Assembly (NCBI GenBank): GCA_050010255.1
Contig: JBEKLJ010000031.1
Location: 1-21,352, forward strand
DNA: 21,352 nucleotides
Source: JBEKLJ01 sp050010255
Lineage (GTDB): Bacteria > Acidobacteriota > Terriglobia > Bryobacterales > Bryobacteraceae
Direction: 5' to 3'
Positions 5,637-12,939 of this stretch are shown in pieces (position 1 is the stretch's first letter; every line of letters begins with the position of its first letter). Under the pieces are notes generated by a model. That model was not told the origin of the DNA. It worked only from the letters and a program-made list of their open reading frames with translations, and did no database searches. Both the position numbers and the translations under genes were made by a program.

Positions 5637-7055
5637 CTACCCGGCGCCGGCCGCCACATCCGGATCCGGCGCGCGCAATTTCGGAGAAAGGGAACGCCGC
5701 AGCACATCGGCCAGCGGCGCGACGACCAGGGGCTGGGCTCCCGAGCGGAACTCCTGCCCGATGGTGACGTACTCGGATTCCGACAGCGGTACGTGCACCG
5801 TCCAGTAGGCCCCATCCGTCTCCCGGAGCAACTGCTCGAAGCCTCCGGAGTCCACCCTCATCGCCACATGGACGAATCCAAAGTCGCGGCAGGCGTCGCG
5901 GAGGGCCTCCCAACACGCCTCGACGGAGTTGGCATCGGTGAGTGACTGCTCGAGTGTTCGCAGCCGGAGCTCCGCATTCAGCACGCGCAGAAAGGTGCCC
6001 GGAACCATCAGCCTGCCCGCGACGCCGAGCTCGGCGTAACCCAGGTGCTGGATGCCGACCCAGGCAGCCAGGCAGAACAGGACGACGATGAAGCCGGCGA
6101 CCTGATTGCTCACCACGCTCTGTAAGAGCGAGAAGGCCGCCGCCAGCCCGCACAGGCCGTAGAAGAACAGCGCCACCCGGCGCGGCGTGAAGCCGCGGTC
6201 GAGCAGCTTGTGGTGGATGTGGGCGCGGTCACCGGAAAAGAGCGGCTGGCGCCGCAGAATCCGGCGCACGACGGCCAGCGCCGTGTCGAGCAGCGGGATC
6301 GACAGAGCCATCAGCGGGGCCGTCATGCCGAGCAACGTGGCGGACTTCTGCGACCAGATCACGGCGTAGCATCCCAGCAGAAAGCCCACCGTCAAGCTGC
6401 CGGAGTCGCCCAGAAAGATGGATGCCGGGTTGAAGTTGAAGCGCAGAAAACCGAGCAGCGCGCCGGCCAGCGGCGCCGTGGCCAGGGCTAGGCCGTAGTG
6501 CCCCATCAGCAGGGCGGCCACCAGTGTGGTCAGCGTGGCGAAGAGGCCCACGCCGCAGGCCAGGCCATCGACGCCGTCGATCAAGTTGAAGGCGTTCGTG
6601 CAAGCCACCAGCCAGAGCACGGTCAGGGCGATTCCTACAGCGGCGTTGACTTGAAACCGCGCCACGCCGTATATGCGGATGCCCGCCCAGCAGGCCAGCC
6701 CGGCGGCGAAACACTGGCCCGCGAACTTCTCCCAGGGCTTCAGCCCAATCAGGTCGTCCAGCAGGCCCGTGGCAAAGACCACTAAGACCGCTGGAATCAG
6801 CTTCCAGACTAGTGGCCAGGCCTGCTGGAGGACTACCTTGCCCTGGAACGGCATGAGCGCCAGCAGGGCGAAGGCGCACACGTAGGCGGCCATGATCGGA
6901 ACGCCGCCCACGCGCGGGATCGGCTGCGGATGAACCTTGCGGCGGTGATCCGGACGATCCACGACCCCCAGCGAACGAAAAACATTCCGCATCAGCGGCG
7001 TCAGCAGAAGCGAGAGAAGGAACCCCGCGACAGCCAGGAAACTCAGCGAGAGCAC
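5637..7055 (-). CDS. WecA/MraY-family undecaprenyl-phosphate sugar-1-phosphate transferase with C-terminal extension
   Basis: This enzyme transfers a sugar-1-phosphate from a UDP-sugar to undecaprenyl phosphate, the first step of lipid-linked glycan assembly at the cytoplasmic face of the inner membrane. Family motifs are all present: PQPIPRVGG (about 44-51), DDLIGL (100-105, Mg2+ binding), NLIDGVDGL (157-165), FLGDSGS (214-220) and HIHHK (279-283). About eleven hydrophobic helices span residues 1-335. Residues about 342-472 are an extra soluble domain not needed in WecA; its SVEACWEALRDACRDFGFVHVAM stretch resembles the first helix-strand of a GAF domain (inference). Start GTG 7055 has AGGAGG (7060-7065) four bases upstream. 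It lies 61 bp downstream of fcl. The sugar could be GlcNAc or another HexNAc. Confidence 0.9.
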   Translation of the reverse strand: MLSLSFLAVAGFLLSLLLTPLMRNVFRSLGVVDRPDHRRKVHPQPIPRVGGVPIMAAYVCAFALLALMPFQGKVVLQQAWPLVWKLIPAVLVVFATGLLDDLIGLKPWEKFAGQCFAAGLACWAGIRIYGVARFQVNAAVGIALTVLWLVACTNAFNLIDGVDGLACGVGLFATLTTLVAALLMGHYGLALATAPLAGALLGFLRFNFNPASIFLGDSGSLTVGFLLGCYAVIWSQKSATLLGMTAPLMALSIPLLDTALAVVRRILRRQPLFSGDRAHIHHKLLDRGFTPRRVALFFYGLCGLAAAFSLLQSVVSNQVAGFIVVLFCLAAWVGIQHLGYAELGVAGRLMVPGTFLRVLNAELRLRTLEQSLTDANSVEACWEALRDACRDFGFVHVAMRVDSGGFEQLLRETDGAYWTVHVPLSESEYVTIGQEFRSGAQPLVVAPLADVLRRSLSPKLRAPDPDVAAGAG

Positions 7056-7116
7056 GGCGCCTCCTCAACGGCGGCCGGAGCAACAGACCAGGCCGGCCGG
7101 CCAACAGCAACGATGA

Positions 7117-8069
7117 TCACAAACACCTCCGCTCGCTGCGGTACCACGCCACGGTGCGCTCCAAACCCTCACTCAGCGGCGTGAGCGCGCGGAAGCCGAA
7201 TTCCGACCAAGCGCGCGTCACGTCCAGGCAGCGCCGCGGCTGCCCGTTCGGTTTCGAAGTATCCCAGGCGATGCGGCCGCCGAAGCCGGTGAGAGCGGCG
7301 ATCCGCTCGGCCAGCTCGCGGATCGAGATCTCCTGCCCGCTGCCCAGGTTCACCGGATCGGGCTTGTCGTAGCGCTCGGCCGCGGCGAGGATGCCAGCGG
7401 CGCAGTCCTCGACGTAGAGGAACTCGCGCGTCGGCGAGCCGTCGCCCCAGCAGACGATCTCGCCGGCGCCGGAATCGGCGGCTTCGACGCACTTGCGGAT
7501 GAGTGCGGGGATGACGTGCGATGCTTCCAGGTCGAAGTTGTCCCGCGGCCCGTACAGATTCACGGGCAGCAGGTAGATGGCGTTCAGGCCGTATTGCCGC
7601 CGATACGCCTGGCACTGCACCAGCAGCGCCTTCTTGGCCAATCCGTAGGGGGCGTTGGTCTCCTCCGGGTAGCCGTTCCAGAGATCCTCCTCCTTGAACG
7701 GCACCGGCGTGCATTTCGGATAGGCGCAAATGGTGCCCAGGATCACCGCCTTCTCGACGCCGAAGCGCCGGCAGGCCTCGATGATCTGGATGCCCATGAT
7801 GGCGTTCTCGTAAAAGAAGCGGCCCGGGCTGGCGCGGTTCGCGCCGATGCCGCCGACCACGGCCGCCAAATGGAAAACGACCTCCGGCTGGCGCTCCTCA
7901 AAGAGGCGCTCGATGTCGCCCCAGCGGGTGAGGTCGCAAGCCTCGATGCGTGGCACGAAGATCTCCCGGCAGCCCCGAGCCTGGAGGCGCTCGACCAGGT
8001 GGCTGCCCAGAAAACCCGCACCGCCCGTGACCAGGAGGCGTTTTCCGGTGAGATCGATGGGCATGGCGT

Positions 8070-8073
<4 letters not shown>
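7117..8073 (-). CDS. fcl: GDP-L-fucose synthase (NAD-dependent epimerase/reductase)
   Basis: Converts GDP-4-keto-6-deoxy-mannose to GDP-L-fucose by 3,5-epimerisation and NADPH-dependent reduction in the cytoplasm. A Rossmann motif TGGAGFLG (about residues 16-23) opens the short-chain dehydrogenase fold. GTICAYPK (113-120) corresponds to the family's GSSCIYPK, and the catalytic pair is Y143 and K147 in YGLAKK. NLYGPRDNFDLE and SHVIPALIRK are also hallmarks. At 318 residues it has the normal length. It follows gmd with a 4-bp GTGA overlap if GTG 8073 is used; ATG 8064 (MPIDLTG) is an alternative. A closely related 4-keto-sugar reductase/epimerase cannot be excluded, but adjacency to gmd strongly supports fucose synthesis. 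Confidence 0.92.
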
Positions 8074-9088
<1,015 letters not shown>

Positions 9089-9092
<4 letters not shown>

Positions 9093-10285
9093 GTGGTTTT
9101 GGCGAGCTCCCTGGCCGCGGGGCCGGCGGCCAAAATGTAGCACAGGCGGCCGACGCCGGGCGCGCGATCGTAGTGGGCGGCGAAAGCTTCCCGCGCGCGT
9201 GCGCCGGCCTCGCGCACCAGCTCGGGGGAGGCGGCCAGCAACTGGAGCAGCGCGATCAAGCCAGCCGCATCGCCCGGGTCGATCTGCCAGCCGCACCGGA
9301 AGCGCTCGAGCAGGAGCGCCGGCGTGGCCTGGCGCGGTCCCACGAACAGCACGGGCCGGCCGGCCGCCATCAACGGGTAGGTCTTGCTGGGGACCACGCA
9401 ACCCAGGGTGGCCGGGTTCTGCGTCACCAGGCCAACGTCGCAGGAGCCCAGGTGCGCGCTCATGCGCTGGGCGGGCTGGTAGGGCAGGAATGCGACGTTC
9501 GTCAGGCTGCGCACGGCGCAGAATTCCTCGAGCCAGGGCCGGCGCGGGCCGCCGCCGGCGAAGACGAAACGGAAGCGGGCGTCGGCGCCGAGGGCGGCGA
9601 GGGCGGCGGCCACGGTGGCGGTATCGTGGGCCAGGCCGAGGTTGCCCGAGTAGAGGATGGTGAGCGGTCCGGCGGCGGGACGCGGCTCGGGACGGATGAG
9701 GTCGCCATCGGCCCAGTTTTCGGCGACGTGGATCCTCTCGGGCGGGATGCCGCGCGCCAGCAGACGGTCCCGCATGCATTCTCCGAGGGCGATGATGCCG
9801 TCGGCGCGGCGGCGCGACCAGTCGGCCAGGGCGCCGCTGACGCGGGTGACGAGCGAATGCCGGCGGAAGACGCCGAGAGCGACCGCGATATCGGGATAAA
9901 CATCCATCTCCCAAATAAAGTGGCGCGAGCCGCGGGATTTCTTCACCAGAGTCCCGCATAACGAGAGAAGCGGGGGAGTGGTGAGGGTCAAGACAACGTC
10001 CGGCCGGGGGCCGAAGAGGGACCGGAAGAGGGCGCCGAGGTAGAAGGAGGCATACGAGAGGAGGCGGGCGGCGGCGGAGCGGGCGAAAGGCAGGCCCCAG
10101 AGGCGGCGGACCGTGATGCCGACGGGGAGATCGGCGGGGGCGTCCGCGGCGGCGTAGGCGGCCCGTGCGCAGAGGACGGTCACGGAGTGTCCACGCGCGG
10201 CGAGCGCGCGGGCAAGATCCGCCAGGAGCTGGCCAGTGGGGGCGGGGTCAGGGTCGCAGAACTGATTGATAAGAAGGAAGTTCAC
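9089..10285 (-). CDS. glycosyltransferase family 4, WcaI-like
   Basis: A cytoplasmic GT-B enzyme of 398 residues that probably adds a sugar (perhaps fucose, given the two genes after it) to the lipid-linked unit. The N-terminal domain has NQFCDPDPAPTGQLLADLARALAARGH and VTVLCAR. The C-terminal nucleotide-binding domain has ILYSGNLGLAHD and FVFAGGGPRR. PSKTYPLMAAGRPVLFVG (about 310-330) is the version of the active-site motif seen in WcaI/WbuB-type enzymes, where the first glutamate of EX7E is absent. Start GTG 10285 (MNFLLINQF) fits the first beta strand but has no visible Shine-Dalgarno. It is the first gene after a 670-bp non-coding block, so it probably has its own promoter there. It overlaps gmd by 4 bp. 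Confidence 0.9.
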
Positions 10286-10343
10286 AGATGGAGTGGGAAG
10301 AAAACACGGCGGCGTCAGGGGAGGTAATGGAAGCGATACATCG

Positions 10344-10583
10344 CTCGCGTTGGGCGCCCCGAGCCCGGGGCACCCAACGGGGTGCGAGAAGGCTGGATGG
10401 GGGCCTTAAGAGACCGCCCCCGGAGAAGGGGCTCCGTGGAGCCCGGGCAAAAGCCACGACGCCGTGGCCCCAGGCGCGAAAGCGGAGCCGCGAACGAAAG
10501 GCACCGACCCTTCGGCGTCCGCCTTGCGGCGGAGCGTGGGGCCAGCGTCCCCAGACGGACGTTCTTGCGACGCCCGCTGGGGA
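10344..10583. repeat. cluster of consecutive GC-rich hairpins (composite intergenic element)
   Basis: At least five stems follow one another. 10348-10379 has 14-base arms with one mismatch and a 4-base loop (CGTTGGG...CCCAACG outside, GCCCCG/CGGGGC inside). 10399-10421 pairs GGGGGC with GCCCCC. 10429-10444 is GGGCTCC-GT-GGAGCCC. 10453-10468 is GCCACG-ACGC-CGTGGC. 10518-10533 is TCCGCC-TTGC-GGCGGA. 10548-10583 is closed by TCCCCAG/CTGGGGA. None has a T tract, so they are not simple terminators. The density exceeds what GC content alone would lead one to expect, but no folding statistics were run. Confidence 0.6.
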
Positions 10584-10743
10584 GAGCGGCTGAGCAACTG
10601 CCATCCACCTCTGCTTGGAGGATCGATCCTCTCTTGTCCCGCGCTTCTCCTCCTATTTTCGGCGCGGCAAGCCTCCTTTTGCCGTGGGAGCGCGCCGTAC
10701 GCCTTCTCCCGGGCGATGCCACTGGCTCACCCTGACTCCCGGA

Positions 10744-10838
10744 GGCCCAGAATGCACCCGGCGCCGAGGCGCCGTACGATGACGGTTTCCGGAACCGTTG
10801 CGCAATGCCCTCCGCACCGGCGGAAGACATTCTGGCCC
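10744..10838. ncRNA. candidate cloverleaf-like structured element
   Basis: A closing stem GGCCCAGAATG (10744-10754) pairs with CATTCTGGCCC (10828-10838), with 10 of 11 positions complementary. Inside it are three hairpins: CGGCGCC-GA-GGCGCCG (10759-10774), ACGGTT-TCCGG-AACCGT (10782-10798) and TCCGC-ACCG-GCGGA (10811-10824). This makes a four-way junction of 95 bp. It has no tRNA-like T-loop or anticodon arrangement. It could be a structured RNA or a DNA element recognised by a recombinase/transposase; the strand is undetermined. Confidence 0.35.
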
Positions 10839-10904
10839 AAGGGTAGAGCATGGAGGCCACGGGCACCGCGTCCGGGCGGATGCACGTATTTGGATCAAAG
10901 GGAG

Positions 10905-10922
10905 AAAAAAGCCTGACAAGGC
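10905..10922 (-). terminator. weak intrinsic terminator-like hairpin after the 138-codon gene
   Basis: On the minus strand GCCT-TGTC-AGGC is followed directly by six T residues, 35 bases after the stop at 10958. The stem is only four pairs plus a possible G-U pair, so termination would be inefficient unless assisted. Confidence 0.35.
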
Positions 10923-10957
10923 CGTGACCGGAAGGGGAGGCGAGCGGTCGGGCGAGT

Positions 10958-11374
10958 TCAGCGGCGAGAGGGATCGCGGAAGCGATCAAGGACGCGGGAG
11001 GCCTCGGCGGCGGCAGGAGGGCCGGGAGGACGGAGGGTGGGCAATAAGGGGAATGCGTTGGGAGCGGAGCGGGCCTCGTTGGGCGGGGTGGCGGCGTCGA
11101 GGAAGGGAGCGACGCAGGCGGGGTCGGGAGCGGGCGGGACCCGGTTGGCGAGAGGGTCGAGGACAGGGTCGCTGGCGAGGGGGCCGCCGGCGGCGGGGGT
11201 GTAAGAGGCGGCCCAGGCCTGGAGAGCCTCACGGCGGATGGCGGTGGCGACATCGATGCAGCCGGTGAGGACGGGGCCGTGGAAAACGAAGCCGTTGGGG
11301 TCACGGACGCCGGGCTCAGAGCGAGGCATGCGGAGCGGGGCGCGGGACTTGGAGAAGTAACCGGAGACGGACAT
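10958..11374 (-). CDS. hypothetical protein, 138 aa, Pro/Ala-rich
   Basis: I do not recognise this protein. It begins MSVSGYFSKSRAPLRMPRSEP, continues through a block that reads as folded (NGFVFHGPVLTGCIDVATAI, REALQAWAASYTP), and ends in a proline- and alanine-rich half. Coding status rests on codon use: nearly all codons end in C or another strong base (GCC, GTC, CTC, CGC, TTC, CCC dominate), far beyond what the other frames show. ATG 11374 is chosen over ATG 11395 because GAGG lies nine bases before it. A terminator-like hairpin follows the stop. It is soluble with no signal peptide. It sits alone between two repeat-rich gaps downstream of hicA, which suggests an accessory cargo gene. Larger frames overlapping it are shadows. 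Confidence 0.55.
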   Translation of the reverse strand: MSVSGYFSKSRAPLRMPRSEPGVRDPNGFVFHGPVLTGCIDVATAIRREALQAWAASYTPAAGGPLASDPVLDPLANRVPPAPDPACVAPFLDAATPPNEARSAPNAFPLLPTLRPPGPPAAAEASRVLDRFRDPSRR

Positions 11375-11466
11375 GAAACAAGACCTCGCTTCCATGATAA
11401 GGCGGGGGGTGGAAGGGTTTTGAGGGAAGTCATTGATTCAGCGGGGGAATTGGGTTGTGACCGAGG

Positions 11467-11501
11467 CGGCTAGCAGCTACCAGCTTTCAGCTTTCAGCCG
11501 A
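11467..11501 (+). repeat. heptamer tandem array, five units of CAGCNNN
   Basis: Five consecutive 7-base units: CGGCTAG, CAGCTAC, CAGCTTT, CAGCTTT, CAGCCGA. The period and core are the same as at 11554-11588 and, in reverse orientation, at 1982-2030. The units after CAGC vary while the first four bases are kept. Non-coding. Confidence 0.8.
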
Positions 11502-11542
11502 GCGTCGGCACGAGTGCCGACGCGGCACGCTCGAGAGCGTGC
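11502..11542. repeat. two back-to-back perfect hairpins with GA loops
   Basis: GCGTCGGCAC-GA-GTGCCGACGC (11502-11523, 10-bp stem) is followed after one base by GCACGCTC-GA-GAGCGTGC (11525-11542, 8-bp stem). Both have the same two-base GA loop closed by C-G. They occupy exactly the space between two heptamer arrays. No T tract follows on either strand. Confidence 0.8.
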
Positions 11543-11553
11543 GCTACAAGAGA

Positions 11554-11588
11554 CAGCTACCAGCTATCAGCGGACAGCGGGGAGCGGG
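11554..11588 (+). repeat. heptamer tandem array, five units of CAGCNNN
   Basis: Units are CAGCTAC, CAGCTAT, CAGCGGA, CAGCGGG and GAGCGGG. It contains the 18-mer AGCTACCAGCTATCAGCG, which is also present as the reverse complement inside 1982-2030, about 9.5 kb away. Confidence 0.8.
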
Positions 11589-11600
11589 CGCGCGACAGCA

Positions 11601-11619
11601 GCCCGTGGCAAGGACGGGC
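11601..11619 (-). terminator. hairpin downstream of hicA
   Basis: GCCCGT-7-ACGGGC forms a six-pair stem starting 11 bases after the hicA stop. It lacks a following T run, so it may only protect or mark the 3' end. Confidence 0.25.
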
Positions 11620-11630
11620 GGTCACACCAC

Positions 11631-11852
11631 TCAACTCAGAGATTCCCAAGCTGATCGCTCGATGCCCGCCTGCCGGAGCAGCCGGGCGAGGAGGCTCTTG
11701 TCGATGTCGCCACTGTGGGGATTGGGGAGAATCACGGTCACAGCGCCCCGTTGCATGAACTGATGACGCCCACCACGAAGCGGGCCGTCGAATCCGAGTT
11801 GCCTCAGGTACGCTACAAGCTCCCGCCGTTTGACGGGGCCCAAAGGGGGCAT
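11631..11852 (-). CDS. hicA: HicA-family mRNA interferase toxin
   Basis: A small double-stranded-RNA-binding-fold toxin expected to cleave mRNAs when freed from HicB. At 73 residues it has the usual size. The pattern is VKRRELVAYLRQLGF (helix 1), GPLRGGRHQFM with the catalytic histidine at about residue 30, VTVILPNPHSGDI (strand and the conserved P-H segment), then the helix LLARLLRQAGI. Start ATG 11852 shares one base with the hicB stop (TGATG), so translation is coupled. Longer upstream frames are shadows of hicB. The antitoxin-first order differs from the classic hicAB order but is common among bacterial pairs. Confidence 0.88.
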   Translation of the reverse strand: MPPLGPVKRRELVAYLRQLGFDGPLRGGRHQFMQRGAVTVILPNPHSGDIDKSLLARLLRQAGIERSAWESLS

Positions 11853-12094
11853 CAGGCGACTTCCCGCACCGCCAGGTCGATGCCATCGATCACAGGCACC
11901 TCTAGCTGGCGCGAGAGTCGAAAGAGAATCCAGTCGTCGAGCGCCGATTCGAGCTCTTCCCGGCAAGCTTCGAGAGTCTCCGCGGCCGCCCACACACCCT
12001 GGCATTCGGGAATCGAGCCATAGAAGGGCTGCGCGCCTTCGATCATCTCGTAGTGCGCGCGGCGCATCGCCGTCCGTATGTATTTCTGAAGCAT
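11852..12094 (-). CDS. hicB: HicB-family antitoxin
   Basis: The antitoxin partner of HicA, 80 residues. The sequence follows the short HicB pattern: MLQKYIRTAMRRAHYEMIEG, PFYGSIPECQGVWAAAETLEACREEL, then DDWILFRLSRQLEVP. The partial RNase-H-like fold is present, but there is no obvious C-terminal DNA-binding domain beyond the last 20 residues, so any autorepression may need the HicBA complex. ATG 12094 is chosen because the first 16 residues match the family N-terminus; the ribosome site is poor (AGG directly before ATG). An inverted repeat lies 29-53 bp upstream. The pair sits inside a polysaccharide cluster and may stabilise the accessory segment. Confidence 0.88.
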   Translation of the reverse strand: MLQKYIRTAMRRAHYEMIEGAQPFYGSIPECQGVWAAAETLEACREELESALDDWILFRLSRQLEVPVIDGIDLAVREVA

Positions 12095-12108
12095 CCTACT
12101 ATCCCGAT

Positions 12109-12114
12109 TCTATA
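12109..12114 (-). promoter_or_regulatory. putative -10 box of hicBA
   Basis: On the minus strand TATAGA(AT) lies 14 bases before hicB ATG, implying a very short leader. No consensus -35 is seen at 17 bp; the region there is covered by the inverted repeat. Confidence 0.35.
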
Positions 12115-12122
12115 CCCTTGAG

Positions 12123-12147
12123 AGTCTCGGGAACAGGCTACGAGACT
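12123..12147. promoter_or_regulatory. inverted repeat, candidate hicBA operator
   Basis: AGTCTCG (12123-12129) and CGAGACT (12141-12147) are perfect inverted copies separated by 11 bases. They cover the expected -35 region of the hicBA promoter, which is where toxin-antitoxin complexes usually bind to repress themselves. Confidence 0.45.
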
Positions 12148-12273
12148 TCCGAGGCGAGCGGCCGGGCGGGTGAGTGGTCATTCGGCCGGCGAAAGGCCGG
12201 GGAGGCGGCGGCCAAGGGCGGCGGCAGGTTGCTGAAGACAGGCTCAGTTTACCTCCTGCCAGTCTGTGAACGG

Positions 12274-12918
12274 TTAGTGCGCGTTAGCGTCGCGGATGTA
12301 GACGTCGGTCTTACCCACGGGTAATCGGGCGGGTCCCAGACCCCAGAACTGGTGACGGGTGTACTCCCGCAAGAGGTCCGGAGCCGAGCTGTATTCGTTT
12401 CTCCATGCGTCATCAAGGATCAGCAGGCCGCCAGGACGTACATGACCCACGGCTGCGGAGAGGCACCGCATGCGGGTGGGAACTTCGGACTCGGATCCAT
12501 CCACAAGGACGACATCCCAAGCCGCCTCGCGCACGCATCCAAGGTATGCGGCGAAGTCTCCATCCAGCGGGGATGCGAGGGCCACAAGCCGGAGATCAAC
12601 GGCGGCGGAGAGTGAGCTGCGGATGAGGTGCGACCTCACCAGCTCAAACCAGCGCCTGTCAGTCTCGACACTGGTGATGACGCACCCAGCGAGCGCGAAG
12701 AACAGAGTGGATCCACCAGCACCCCATTCGAGGACTCGCATTCCCGGGCGAATGCGTGAGCGCAGGAAGTCGATGGCCCCGTAAGTCAACCAAGGCTGAC
12801 GCAGTTCAAGGGGGGACTTCCCAGACAGCCGATTGGTGAGCCAACGCATGGCGTGCCGGGGGTTGGCGACCATCTGCCGCGCGACGGCAACGCTCTTAGT
12901 GCAGGTATTTCCGTACAT
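12274..12918 (-). CDS. class I SAM-dependent methyltransferase
   Basis: A cytoplasmic protein of 214 residues with the class I methyltransferase fold. Motif I is VLEWGAGGS (about 62-70), the acidic end of strand 2 is SVETDRRW (about 83-90), the post-motif strand is WDVVLVDGSESE (about 134-145), and GGLLILDDAW lies near 166-175. The N-terminal 45 residues are basic and helical. The substrate is unknown; the position at the end of a glycan gene run suggests methylation of a sugar or of the glycan. ATG 12918 has no strong ribosome site. It follows the GT-C membrane protein gene after 21 bp and is the last glycan-run gene before the hicBA segment. Confidence 0.8.
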   Translation of the reverse strand: MYGNTCTKSVAVARQMVANPRHAMRWLTNRLSGKSPLELRQPWLTYGAIDFLRSRIRPGMRVLEWGAGGSTLFFALAGCVITSVETDRRWFELVRSHLIRSSLSAAVDLRLVALASPLDGDFAAYLGCVREAAWDVVLVDGSESEVPTRMRCLSAAVGHVRPGGLLILDDAWRNEYSSAPDLLREYTRHQFWGLGPARLPVGKTDVYIRDANAH

Positions 12919-12939
12919 GCGCCAATTGTGTCTTCAGAG

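Larger units (their letters stand above)
10286..10957. other. 672-bp non-coding block rich in inverted repeats
   Basis: No coding frame here is convincing. Long open frames exist on both strands, but they are Pro/Ser/Arg-rich products of GC-rich hairpin DNA. The block divides into a hairpin cluster (10344-10583), a 14-bp perfect palindrome GAGGATCGATCCTC (10618-10631), a hairpin CGGCAA / TTGCCG (10665-10684), a cloverleaf-like fold (10744-10838) and a terminator-like hairpin (10905-10922). It separates the 138-codon gene from the downstream GT4-gmd-fcl operon, and any promoter of that operon should lie in it; I could not identify one. Confidence 0.6.
12095..12273. other. intergenic region between methyltransferase gene and hicBA
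   Basis: This 179-bp gap contains the putative hicBA promoter and palindrome at its low-coordinate end. The rest (12150-12250) is GC-rich, with GGCCGG/CCGGCC-type small hairpins around 12173-12200, and could hold the end of the upstream transcript. No gene is seen. Confidence 0.5.

Noticed and set aside
10348..10379. intrinsic terminator
   Set aside because: A strong hairpin, but no T tract follows on either strand.
10744..10838. tRNA gene
   Set aside because: The arm lengths, the lack of a TTCGA-type T-loop and the absence of a CCA-proximal acceptor pattern do not fit a tRNA.
10315..11433. 372-residue minus-strand frame over the repeat block
   Set aside because: Ser/Pro-rich composition; it overlaps the 138-codon gene in a frame lacking its codon bias and runs through perfect hairpins.
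11467..11588. possible CRISPR array
   Set aside because: The 7-bp period is far too short, there are no spacers, and no cas genes are nearby.
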